Source: Acanthosepion esculentum
Taxonomy: Eukaryota; Mollusca; Cephalopoda; Sepiida; Sepiidae
Assembly (NCBI GenBank): GCA_964036315.1
Contig: OZ038509.1
Location: 31,841,430 to 31,905,429, forward strand
Direction: 5' to 3'
Length of the DNA stretch: 64,000 nt
Below, in pieces: positions 25,413-35,200 of this stretch. The position numbers and the translations under genes were made by a program. The notes under the pieces are model-generated. The model saw only the letters and a list, made by a program, of their open reading frames with translations, did no database searches and was not told the DNA's origin. Position 1 is the first letter of the stretch. Each line of letters opens with the position of its first letter.

Positions 25413-28397
25413 AAAAAAAGAAAAGGCTTTCACGTTATATTAGTCATGTAATTTTTTTCAATTATGCACTTTTAATTTCCCCAAACATCAGACCGTTAAA
25501 ATCATTTAACATGTGAAAAAATAAAAAATAAAAAAATAATCACCGTTTTAAAAAACTCTTCCGTCATATTTTAATAAATCTAAAAAAAGTAATGTCTGTT
25601 TCATTTAAGATTAATTAAACTTTAATTCATTTTTCTAACGTTTCAGAAGAGTATATTTAATTTTTTAATAAAAAAGTGGTAAATTTTCATTTTAACACCA
25701 GAGCGCTAAATTCACTGCTGAATGGGCCTATTTACTTCCTTTCCTTGCAGAAATTAGTACGCGCTTCCATTAAGTGATTTAAAAAAAATTTTTTTTTGTA
25801 CTTAATTTAAGAAGAAAGTTAACTTTCATTCAAATATATGTAAACATCGACAAATAAAAGAATAACGAAGTAATTTTTCTTTTTTATGAAGAATGAAAAG
25901 AAAAATTAATCGTTCACTCTCTAACCCCAAAAAGATTAGGGCAATTGAAGCAATTATTTAATTTAATGTTATTTATTTTTTAATTTGTTCCCTTCTTCTT
26001 TAGGGTTAGGTGAGGGGGTTTCTTTCTGTGTAGAAGAAGGGGACAAATGAAAAAACTAATCAAAAAATTAAAAATAGAATCAACCCATCTACAAGTTTGT
26101 GCATTAATTTTTAGCGGGTACTAATTGAAAATTTACCAAAAGAGTTTTTTGTCGTGTTGACAGATTTGTCAATAGGGGCAAAAAATTTATCGATTTTACT
26201 GGGGGAAAAAAAATAAAAAGGAGAGGAAATTTCCAATCATAATCAGTTTTTAAATTCAGCTTAAAATACCAAAATATTTTGCTTATTATGAATATTAAAT
26301 GTTATTTATTAGCTTTGAATTAAAACTAAAATTAAATATTCAAGATAGATATTTTTTTTTTTTTTCCTTTTTTAAAATGCATGGAAAAAAAAAATTTAAG
26401 TTCGATTAGAGAAGAATTTTTTTTTTTAATTTCATCAATTATTAATTTCGTTATTCTGAACAACGAAGAAAGTTATTTTACATCGGGAGATATAAACTTA
26501 AAATAAAACTGTATATAGAGACGCATGGGATCGCTAAAAAGAAGCTAAACTAAATGTAGATAATTTGTATTTTTGTACGCGACCTTTAAGCAAGCGACCT
26601 TGTCCTTCACATGATCGTCCTTGACCTTGGGTTTTGCTTGTGATTTTACAAATTTGTTAAAGATTTTTGTACTTTTAAATAATTTAGCATTAAACACAAG
26701 TAAAAGGATTGAATGTAAAACAAAATAAAAATGATGGAATCATTTTTTTTAAAGTATGAAAAAAATCAACCATACCACATCATCAAAAAAAAATAAAAAA
26801 TAATAATAATTTGTTTTATTATTTAAAAAAAAGTAATCGTTTCAGAGCTGCCATATTGTAACAATACATTATTAAAATAAAAAGTGTGACATTTATTCAA
26901 AAGTAAAAACGTTCAAAAGAAAATTAATCGATAAAGTTATCCATTTTTTATTTTTTCCTTTTCTTGGTATGTGCGTCCTGTTTTTAAATGATCATCAATA
27001 AAATTTTAAAATAAATTTGATAATAACCTATATTTTTTAAAACTAATGTACCAACGAGTAATTACTTGTTAGACTAATAATAGAAACAATAAAATAAATC
27101 GTTAACTAAAAAATTAAAGGAGTAGTAGTAATAAATGACAAATGCGATTCAGCTTCGTTGGTAGTACAATGAGGCCTCATAGGTGAGGCTTATTACCAAA
27201 AACAATATGCACAAAGAAAAAAAAAAAACATTCTGAAATCAAGAATTGGCAAAAAAAAAAAAAGTTATTTTAAGTTAAATAAAAAAACCTGAGAACACAG
27301 AAGTGATAAAAAAAAGTAGGTAAACTAGTAAATGAGTCCAGTTGCCAAAATTGGTACTGCAAGATTTCATACCTTATAGATTCTAAATTTGGAAAAAAAT
27401 AGCAGGAAAATTATAACAAAAAAAATAAAAATTATTAAAATGTCAATAACAGCAAATCAAGAACTACATTTCTTATCTAAGGTCAAGGTAATAGTCTTTT
27501 CCAGACTAGTAATTGATTAGAGATACAGTACACTAATATTTTTCACAACGTATTCAATTCAATGCATAAACTTACATTATTAAAAAATGATTTAATAAAG
27601 TGAAAAAAATGGAGGAAAGCACGTATATTGTTGTTCTTTATTTATTTATGTGTAAGTTTTTAATATTTTTTCAGTTTTCCAAAATGTTCTTTTTAAAATT
27701 TAGATTGCAACTTTTATAGTCGGTCAAAAAAGTTTACATTTTCATTTCACTGTGTGTGTGTGTCTTTATTTCACCTCAAAAGACAAGAATTTGAGAATAA
27801 AAATATGCTACTTTCTAACTTTCACAAGAAAAAAATACATAAAGTAAAAAACTAAGGAAAATAAAGTAAAAAATTTTTATTCAAAATACAAATTTGAAAA
27901 TAATAAAAATTACAAATTCTTTATATTCCCTCATTTCATAAAGACGCATTTTCTAACAACAATGTCTTTTAGATCGTGTAGCCCCAAATAAAATATCTTT
28001 CCGTTGTTATCCAGTGAGCAAATAAGTTTTTGGGGGTGTTTTTTTTTTACGTGTGTCATTTTACTTTTCTCCTTTAGTTTTTTTTAGAATTAATTTTCAT
28101 GTAAATTTCTTTTTATTGCCAAAAAAAAAAAAAAAAAAAAAAAAAATGCCTTTAATTTTCCAATTAAATAAAATCACATTTTACTTTTAGTTGGAAAAGA
28201 AGAGTATCACTTGACTACAACTTATTTATGGCATTATGTTATTCTTCAAAGGAACATTTTTTCCTTACCTTGCCAGCGGTTCGGGCCTCGTTGATGCCAG
28301 TTTCGGAAAGATCGGCATCAAACCAACCACAGAAAAGATTCTTCTGATTCCATTCGCTTTCCCCATGTCTGACCATAACAATTGTGTAGGCAGCCAT
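15314..28397 (-). CDS. PGAM: Phosphoglycerate mutase (BPG-dependent), complete six-exon gene
   Basis: The gene encodes a 250-residue cofactor-dependent phosphoglycerate mutase, which interconverts 3- and 2-phosphoglycerate in cytosolic glycolysis and gluconeogenesis. Coding exons in transcript order are 28397-28269, 22909-22700, 20024-19941, 16870-16772, 16192-16084 and 15435-15314; they total 753 nt including TAA. All junctions are GT-AG and all phases agree. The start [14 protein letters not shown] carries the catalytic His11 that is phosphorylated. Arg62 (LKRAIKT) and Glu89 in LNERHYG are in place. [12 protein letters not shown] follows. The second catalytic His, in AAHGNSLR, is residue 184, four earlier than in vertebrate PGAM1 because the loop after PPPP is shorter. 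The C-terminus ends VANQGKAK. Intron 5' of exon 2 is 5.4 kb and carries a LINE. The gene is divergent from ACTR10. Confidence 0.95.
15436..16083 (-). other. PGAM intron 5
   Basis: AT-rich, no repeat or gene recognised. Confidence 0.6.
16084..16192 (-). CDS. PGAM: PGAM exon 5
   Basis: 109 bp, phase 0 in and phase 1 out. It encodes [20 protein letters not shown] with the second catalytic His, and ends in NLNIPT plus the first base of a Gly codon. Confidence 0.93.
16193..16771 (-). other. PGAM intron 4
   Basis: AT-rich, no repeat or gene recognised. Confidence 0.6.
16772..16870 (-). CDS. PGAM: PGAM exon 4
   Basis: 99 bp, 33 codons, including [13 protein letters not shown], a conserved helix of the phosphoglycerate mutase fold. 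Confidence 0.92.
18638..19235. repeat. Direct repeat pair, 60 bp, about 537 bp apart
   Basis: 18638-18697 and 19175-19235 share tgaatgattcattgtaatat and attgaactgcaccacatatt with only a few differences. They flank a segment that is not itself repeated here. Confidence 0.75.
19238..19290. repeat. Compound (TA)n(CA)n microsatellite
   Basis: TA tract directly followed by a CA tract, in PGAM intron 3. Confidence 0.9.
19941..20024 (-). CDS. PGAM: PGAM exon 3
   Basis: 84 bp, 28 codons, [19 protein letters not shown] onward. The loop after PPPP is shorter than in vertebrate PGAM1 and rich in small polar residues. Confidence 0.92.
20205..20345 (+). mobile_element. SINE family B copy
   Basis: Shares a B-box-like gagttcaacttc, a block of the type gcatttactttcaca and gcatgaattcatctcttctc with copies near 40300-40445 and 58640-58800. 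The B-box-like sequence points to a tRNA-derived SINE. The A box is not clear in any copy. Confidence 0.55.
20520..20805 (-). mobile_element. tRNA-derived SINE, family A, best copy
   Basis: On the minus strand the head starts near 20805 with ggacacatggcccagtgg. TGGCCCAGTGG (20785-20795 on +) is an exact pol III A-box consensus match. GAGTTCAATACC (20729-20740) is a good B box. The body and tail follow to about 20520 and match 1-165 and 968-1185. The head cannot fold as a normal tRNA (A-B spacing and stems are off), so it is not a tRNA gene. Confidence 0.8.
20838..21660. repeat. Diverged direct repeat pair
   Basis: 20838-20935 and 21525-21645 share gtactg.t.ggg.cat.t..tt..tagtaatgat and .tcatctga.gaa patterns in the same order. 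Identity is about 70% by eye. A run of about 35 A lies between them at 21280-21314. The family is not recognised. Confidence 0.45.
21661..22699 (-). other. PGAM intron 2, rest
   Basis: Open frames of 70-94 codons at 21719-22350 have no recognisable domain or homology. I see no gene here. Confidence 0.45.
22700..22909 (-). CDS. PGAM: PGAM exon 2
   Basis: 210 bp, phase 0 to phase 0. It encodes the segment from [10 protein letters not shown] to GEDQVK, including Arg62 and the ERHYG active-site loop. The exon starts with an internal ATG, which could be mistaken for a translation start; homology upstream requires exon 1. Confidence 0.93.
22910..23552 (-). other. PGAM intron 1, 3' part
   Basis: AT-rich, nothing recognised. 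Confidence 0.5.
23553..24260 (-). mobile_element. LINE (non-LTR retrotransposon) fragment: endonuclease fused by deletion to N-terminal RT
   Basis: Minus-strand translation from about 24110 reads [40 protein letters not shown], the catalytic GDFN block of an apurinic-type LINE endonuclease. After KHKVTWIH it jumps into [19 protein letters not shown] and [11 protein letters not shown], the N-terminal part of a LINE reverse transcriptase. The middle (end of endonuclease and linker) is deleted and the RT core is missing. Frame changes near 23935. It could belong to the same family as the RT-core fragment at 29936-30600, which carries the complementary domains. Confidence 0.78.
24261..25195 (-). 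mobile_element. C-rich/G-rich flank of the LINE, with two tandem units; possible 5' UTR
   Basis: This block is markedly C-rich on + and G-rich on -, unlike its AT-rich surroundings. It lies immediately upstream of the LINE endonuclease in the LINE's orientation. It contains two units of about 140 bp (24800-24940 and 24977-25112, period about 177) that share accatgacct.gatcaac, taggtcaac and ccactgaaa. On + it ends at aataaacgttgttcaaat. A 21-bp palindrome lies at 24349-24369. It is either the LINE 5' UTR with promoter-like monomers or an unrelated repeat; no coding sequence is seen. Confidence 0.45.
25372..25406. repeat. (TA)n microsatellite
   Basis: Alternating TA tract of more than 30 bp in PGAM intron 1. 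Confidence 0.9.
25407..28268 (-). other. PGAM intron 1, 5' part
   Basis: Extremely AT-rich. No transposon was recognised. Candidate nuclear-receptor half-sites occur at 26593-26630 (two copies of gacctt, one as tgaccttgg at 26622-26630) and about 27480-27488. An A run of about 27 lies at 28120-28146. Confidence 0.5.
28269..28397 (-). CDS. PGAM: PGAM exon 1
   Basis: 43 codons from ATG (28395-28397 on +). It contains RHGES with the phosphorylated His and the substrate-binding [11 protein letters not shown]. The donor GT is at 28268-28267, after an intact Lys codon (phase 0). Confidence 0.93.
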
Positions 28398-29213
28398 CGT
28401 GCTTTTGTAGATATTATTGTTTGAGACAAAATACAAGAAACCAAAGAATAGCCAAGACCTTCGCTTGCCGATAAACGACCTTGAAGTGACAAGCAACGCT
28501 TCAGTTGACCTTGACCAGAAACAATATCCGGAAAATAACGAAGATCACCGAAATGAGCAAACGTACCGACGAGGAAATAATTTCGGTAATCTTCGTGTAT
28601 AACACACACCAGCTGTTTTGACTATTTCAGGTAGTTCCTACTGCAGTCCGAATTTGAAAAGTATTCAGTAATCTTCGGATATTTCCGACATCAACAATTA
28701 CTTTTACGATAATGTACAATAGTGTTTTGATTATTCCTAACAGTAACAAATTAAACTTTAAGAATTCGTCGATTATTTTCGATAATTTTTATTCTTTTAA
28801 AAATCTCCTAAAATCTTTAGGTTCTAAATATTTTGGTTAATTTTGGATGCAAGTAATTTCAGTTAGTCCATAACAATCTTTTATTTTATAATTTCAATTT
28901 TTTGCATTTAGAGTTGCTCAGATAATTTTTTCGACAAAAATTGACATACCGGTTTTTCGACAATCTTCGGTTATTCCCGTTAGCATATCACTTTACCTTT
29001 ATACGTTAACTTTTAGGGATTTTATTCATTTACTATTTATTAAATTTATAGTTGTTCTAAAAAATATTAATTACTTATTTTCATTATCTAACAACTGTTC
29101 GTATATTTCCGGTATGCTTCCGGCAGACTCCGAATTACAATTGAACAACTTCCTTATGGCTGCTGCATTTTGGCGAGACATTCGAGTAAAAGATTTTTGT
29201 TAAAGCAAAAAAA
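28398..29213. promoter_or_regulatory. Divergent intergenic region between PGAM (-) and ACTR10 (+)
   Basis: About 816 bp separate the two start codons. CpG dinucleotides are visibly more frequent at 28430-28620 and 28960-29200 than in nearby introns, as is usual for animal promoters. Repeated short themes such as ttcggtaatcttcg and cttcggttattcccg recur (28583, 28667, 28964). Ets-type CCGGAA/TTCCGG cores occur near 28528 and 29107-29120. 5' UTR boundaries are not visible. Confidence 0.6.
28506..28514 (-). promoter_or_regulatory. ERR-type response element upstream of PGAM
   Basis: TCAAGGTCA on the PGAM strand, an exact match to the extended half-site (TNAAGGTCA) bound by estrogen-related receptors. 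It lies 109 bp 5' of the PGAM ATG. A one-mismatch copy (TCAAGGTCG on the minus strand) is at 28476-28484. Binding is inferred from the motif only. Confidence 0.45.
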
Positions 29214-29278
29214 ATGCCGCTTCACGAGGCTTCTGCATTTCCTGCTGTGGTTCTTGACATTGGAACCTCATACACAAA
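29214..29278 (+). CDS. ACTR10: ACTR10 exon 1
   Basis: Starts at ATG 29214 (context aaaaaaATGcc), the first ATG in frame with the LDIGTSYTK motif; MPL matches the conserved start of the family. Donor gtgagt at 29279; phase 2 (AA of a Lys codon). Confidence 0.9.
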
Positions 29279-32200
29279 GTGAGTGGCTATTTAATTTCCC
29301 AATTAATGTAACTTGTTAAGCTTTTTGACGCTCTTGATGAAATTTTGTTAAGAAAACAATTTTAAAAAAATTTAATACATCAGTTTTTTTTTATTTAACA
29401 AAATATGAAAAATAAATTTAACGCATGTCAAAAGTTGTCTTATTTTTAATTTTTTTAGTTTATTATTATTTGTGAATGAACGAGAGACCGTTTTCCTGAT
29501 TTTTGTTTGATGCATGATTCTAAAATAATTTCGCTCATCATTGAGGACGACAATTGTTTACAACATATCAACTTTTTTTTCAATAATTCAATAGATTCAA
29601 GTGTTTTCCTAAATAATGTGATCTCATTTACAATTGTGACTAATTAATGAACAAAAAACAAAATTTGATGACAGTTGACATGTAAAAAAAAATCTTGTTT
29701 AGGTAGGTAGAATGTAGATTTATAAAGTTTATTGACTGATAGAAACCTGTTTCTGCAGAATAAAGAAAGGGCCATCATTTTTGCTTGTTCATTATTTATT
29801 TTCATTTTAAAATTACCTGCAGCTTTTTTTTTAGAGATAGATTAGTATTCCTTAAGCTGTGACACTTGTCAAAATCGAAAAATATTGATTTGTTATTGAT
29901 TTATTTTATGTCCGTCAGTTTTGTCCACATCTTGACTCAGCGCATCTTTTTTTTTATGTTGATGGTCATACCAAAGTCTTTCCAGGCTTGGGAAAATCTG
30001 TTAATGAGGCACTGGAGTTGTTGTTCAGTGTATGTGATGACAGCAGCATCATTGGCAAAGAGCGGGTCTCTGATAGTGATCTCATACTTTGTTTGCACAA
30101 AGAAGATGCTGATGAGGATGATACTGCCTTGCTTAACACCATTTTTGATGTCAAAGGGTCTGAATATGATGTCCTTGTACTGGATGTACAGCTTTGGGGA
30201 GACATACAATTTTCAGGAGAATGCTGAACAGCCCATCTATACTGACCCGGTCAAATGCCTTGGTGAGGTCAATGAAGCTGGTGTAGTGTTATTTCTGTTC
30301 CTTGCATTTCTCCTGTAGTTGACAAAAGGAGAAGATCATGTCCACTGTAGAGCATTCTGATTGGAAGCTGCACTGGGACTCATAGAAGACATACTTTGAC
30401 AGCATTTTAACATGACTCTGGTCTAGAATGCTCATGAGGGTGATGCTCCTTTTAATTGTTACAGTCTCTTCTTTCTCCCTTGTTCATATCCAGAGTGATG
30501 ATCTTGGCTTTCATATTCTGTGGCACCACTCCAACACTGACAGAGAACAGCTAGTTAGATCTGACCAGAATAAAGTCAACAATCTCACTAGAGTGCCACA
30601 GTGCTCAACTCCCTAAGAAAGGAAGTTGAATCTGTTCAACAGATGTACTGCTGTGCATGAATTAGATTCTCACTAAATAATGGAATTCCACCAGGCATGT
30701 TACATACTTTGCAAAACAGATTACCTATGGCAGTAGTCAGGGATGTGGCTCAAAAGTGTCCCAAATGACAATCCAGCATTGATACATTGACAGGATGACA
30801 AATTGGAAATATGTGACATGTGGACTAGGTTTGGGTTGTGTTTGGTTGAGTTTCTTTAGTGGCATATCAATCAATCTATATGGGTGATTTAATGCCAAAA
30901 TCTAAATAATCTGACCATGGCTTCAACTAAATATATTTTGAATGCAATAGTATACCTTCAACTACAGATGAAATGTATTTGCTAGTCACTTTGCTTTAAA
31001 AATGTATTATTGGTCATTTTACTATGAATATGTATTGTTGGTATTTTTACTATAAAAATGTATTTTTATACTTTCATAGTGTTTTGTTTGGGGTTTCACT
31101 ATTTTTTCATAGCTGGGGCCCTAACAGGTGCTACCACCCTGGATCAAGGCTGACTTGGAAACAACAGCAATTAAGAGATGGTTGTACACTCCTCAAAACC
31201 TCCCAATAAGAGGCCTTTCTGCCAGATGTAGTTTATCGTCATACCCAGGACATGACTAAGCTGGGAATTCACATCACCCACCATGGCCAAATGCCTTATT
31301 TGGCCCTGATAGACTGCAGACCAGTGCATTTCTCAGTTTGGTGATTGTTAGCTTGGCAGGACTATGATGGTGTTATCTGCTGGCTAGAACCTATATTTTA
31401 TGAGAAGGGCCTGTGATCTCATTGTAGATAATGACACAGCATTCAGCAGCAGGATCATTCAAGGCTTTCATGGTGGAATGGGGTATCCATCAGTGCTTTT
31501 GGTTTGCACACATTCCATTATGGAGAGATGCCACAGTCAAGCGAATTACTTTGAGGAAGTGGTGTTCAATTCAGGATTTGGTACAACATCAGAATATAAC
31601 TTCACCTGCCAATACAACCTACTCCTATGAGATTTGAACAAATGCAGTACCATCGTCAAAACCATCAATAAAGCATGGAGCATACAAAATAGATGTGTGG
31701 ATGGAACCACCTCAGAGCTGATGTACCTTCAAATTTGTGATGGAAAAAGTGGCTGGGATTGTTGGTCTGCAGTCTATACTGGTCACTGGCATGCCACATC
31801 ATGTTAGGGATCTTCAACCAGATCAACTTTCTATAACAAATAGAGCAGATTATGCCTCCTCGAGTGATAGTGAACTCAAGATAGACTTGTGCACACTCAA
31901 TGACACCCATGCAGTGGTCAAGACAGATGAAGATAAGGGTGAATCCCCTCCCCATTCTGCGATGAAGCACCAAACAAAAATGACTACTGCCTACTTGTTA
32001 GTGCTGTGATCAGGAGATCAGTGGGGAGTGTAACAATGCAAGTCACTCATCTCATTAGATGAAATGCCCACATGTTGTGTTTATTCCCTGCTGAATGTGA
32101 AAATCAGAACCATACCTGAAGCTCATTAATAAAAAAATTGGCAGTGTATACAAATTTATCTAACCAGTGCTGGGTGTCTATATAAATCACTAGAATTGAA

Positions 32201-35200
32201 TTGTTTAGCGAGCAGTTCCAAATGCTCATGTGTTGGCAAGTGTCAGTGACCTTGTACAAATCTGTCCAATTAAATTTTCTTTCATTGGCTTCTCAAAAGG
32301 TTTACAGCAATATTTCTATTAGAACTGTTGGATTAAGTTTCTGAGAAAGTAGGTTCAAGGGTGCATAATTAAGAAAGTTGGAAAATTTCACACTCACAGG
32401 AATAAAAAAGAACAGTAAGTAACCTACTTGACATGTTTAAGTGAATTACTCTTAAAACCCATGTAATTTGCACACTGTGATTTACGCAGGTGATTTTCAG
32501 GATAAAATTTGTTAAAAAAAAAAAAAAGCTTCTACTCATGTAAAATTCGCACCCCAAAATTTTCAGAATTGTCGATATGGCAAAAGGGAAGAGGTTTTCA
32601 ATTTAATTTTATTTAGTATAATTTCATTTACTTAAGATTAGATTTTATTAAATTTTCATTAAATAAAAATAATTTCTGTTTAACTGGTAAGTATCTCAGT
32701 AAAAGATATTAAATTACAAAGTGTTTGCGTTGTTTATAGTAAATTTTATTTTACATTTCTTGCCGACAAGGAGATTATGTCCAATCTTTAGCATCCTGTT
32801 TTCTCAAGTCACAATCACAGAAAAAGTTAAGAATTATCAACAAAAACAAAGCTGATGAATACTCACAGGTGTTGCAAATTAAGTTTCATTACCAATAAAC
32901 ATCAGCTTGGATGACACTTTACTCAAATGACAGAGGAAGGTGACCGACCAAACTGATTATGTAAACAGAATTCTGAGTGGTTAAGAGCATCTTCTTGTCC
33001 CAAGCTCTGATTTTCCGCCTATTCTTGTCGGAATCTTTGATACAGAGTATTGAAATTTCAATCTTTTCACACTTATAAAATATCAAGCAAAATTTAAAAT
33101 TTATCATTACTGTTATTGTTGTTATTGTTATTGAATATTGTTGAATATGCATTTGAACTTGGCAATAGAGCTGCCAGGAGGCATTTTGATGTTAATGAAG
33201 CCAATGTCTGAATTGGCGTAAATAGTACGACAAACTTAAAACTGTGCCTAGTAATAAATGTAAATCTGCAAAATTCCCCGAGTTAGTGACTGATCTTTAT
33301 CATTGGATATGTGACAAACGTGATGATGGTTTTGATGTAAGCACCACCAAGATTATATGCTAGTCAGTTATTTAAAACCAAATGACTTGAGTTATGATGT
33401 AAAACAACAATTGTGCAAAGACTTCCTGAAGATTACGAGGAAAAGCTGATAAACTTTCAGAGTTATATTATCAAAGTTAGTCAATGGTGCTCCATTATGA
33501 TAGGTGGAAGCTCCAAGTAGTGTAAAATATGACCCAGTTTATGCTCACATTTAGAAGTCGTGATTGTGATTGTCAATATTGTAAATGTTTACAATATACA
33601 TCCTTATCATACTCAACAATTTTGCTGATCTTATAACCAAACAAAAAAAAACAGACAAGAATAAAATCATACAGTCAAGATTTATCCATATCATTACATT
33701 TTTTTCAGTCAAGAATATCTATATCACTATGTATGTCAATGGTGCTCCATTGTGATAGGTATGTAAAATATGGATCGGCTCCTGATTACCAGCATGAACG
33801 TCAGACTTCAAAAAGTAGTTAACCATTTAATGGTTTTAGTAAATTTATACAGAAAAAGTAAGCATTATACTGTCCAACATGAATAAAAGTCAAACTATAT
33901 TAAATTTAAGGCCTTATTTTTTTCTGTATAAACTTATTCTGACATTAAATAGATCAACTTCCAGTACAAATGTTTACGTTTTGTACATTTTTTTTCAACA
34001 AGAAAAAAAAAAAAAAAGGCCTGGAAATGATCTACTAATGTAATTTACACACCCACTAAAGTTTATTTTTACGAAAAAATATGTGTAAATTACATGGCTT
34101 TTATGGTAATGGCAAAACGAGGTCAAAGGGATGGTAAAGAGGTGATAGTTACTTAGTGAACAAAAATAGGAAGTTGTGGAGAGCTATGATCGTCCGTGGA
34201 TATGGTACATAAAAGAAGAAATTATTTAAATTCAATTTGCCTTTTAACATGATTGCCTAGGTTTGAGCTAACAATTTGCTTATGATTAATGCATCTCTCC
34301 TGGAAGAGGTGCCTAAGAAACTGATTCACTTGTCCTGGTACTTCTGCTATGAATGCAAATGTCAGACTGCATTCAAGCATCACTCTAATCTAAAAAGTGC
34401 TGTTAATTCCTGAAGATCTGTCAGAGATATGTCCAAGAATTGTCTGGCCACAGGCATCAAATTATGAATTCATAGTATACCATGAAGCATCTATTGTGAA
34501 TGTAGTATATACTGTGTGCTTTATGTGATTTGCATCAAACTTATTTTTGCTAATAATCAGACTATTAGCAAAAAGGAAAAGTGTGGGTGCCAAATAAATT
34601 AACATTCCACTGAAATTCTAATAGCTAAAAGAACATCCTTTTGTACATTCAGGAGAATGTAGCCAAGATATTGAAATAAGACAAGAGTTTTTCTTCAACA
34701 TTAAGCCAATAAACAATTCCTACTTTTGACCACTATGAGAGAATTATTTTTAATCATATTTAGGAAAGTAAATAGTTAAAAATTAATCTTTATGCTAAGA
34801 AGTTTTATCATTTTCTTTGTGCTCCGCAACAATGTTAGATTTTCATCCGTTCACATCAACTGAACACTTTACCACTGATGAAATGCACATTCTGTTTTTC
34901 ATCAAAGATGCCAGATTTTCTTTTTACAATTGGTAAATTTATTAATAAATTTATCTTTGATTTTTAAATTTATAATTCTTTTTGAAAAAATATGACATTA
35001 ATATTCATTAACCTAATATTATTTTTGGCTTTAATAAATTTCTAATATTTTAGGTTAAAGTTTGTTAAAATTGGTAGTAGTTGGCTCTGATAGTGTAGTA
35101 GATACTGAAAATTAAGAATTAGTCATCAACATTAATTATGGAGGTAGATGTGCAAGCTATTTAACTTGCATTCAAATTCTGCTTTTTTTTCTTTTTTTTT

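Noticed and set aside
28236..28609. Open frames on both strands across PGAM exon 1
   Set aside because: They overlap the well supported PGAM exon in other frames and have no homology of their own.
29866..30318. 150-codon plus-strand frame
   Set aside because: It is the antisense shadow of the LINE reverse transcriptase, whose motifs are on the minus strand.
31665..32009. Frames of 90-102 codons on both strands
   Set aside because: I could not match them to any protein family; the region looks like decayed repeat.
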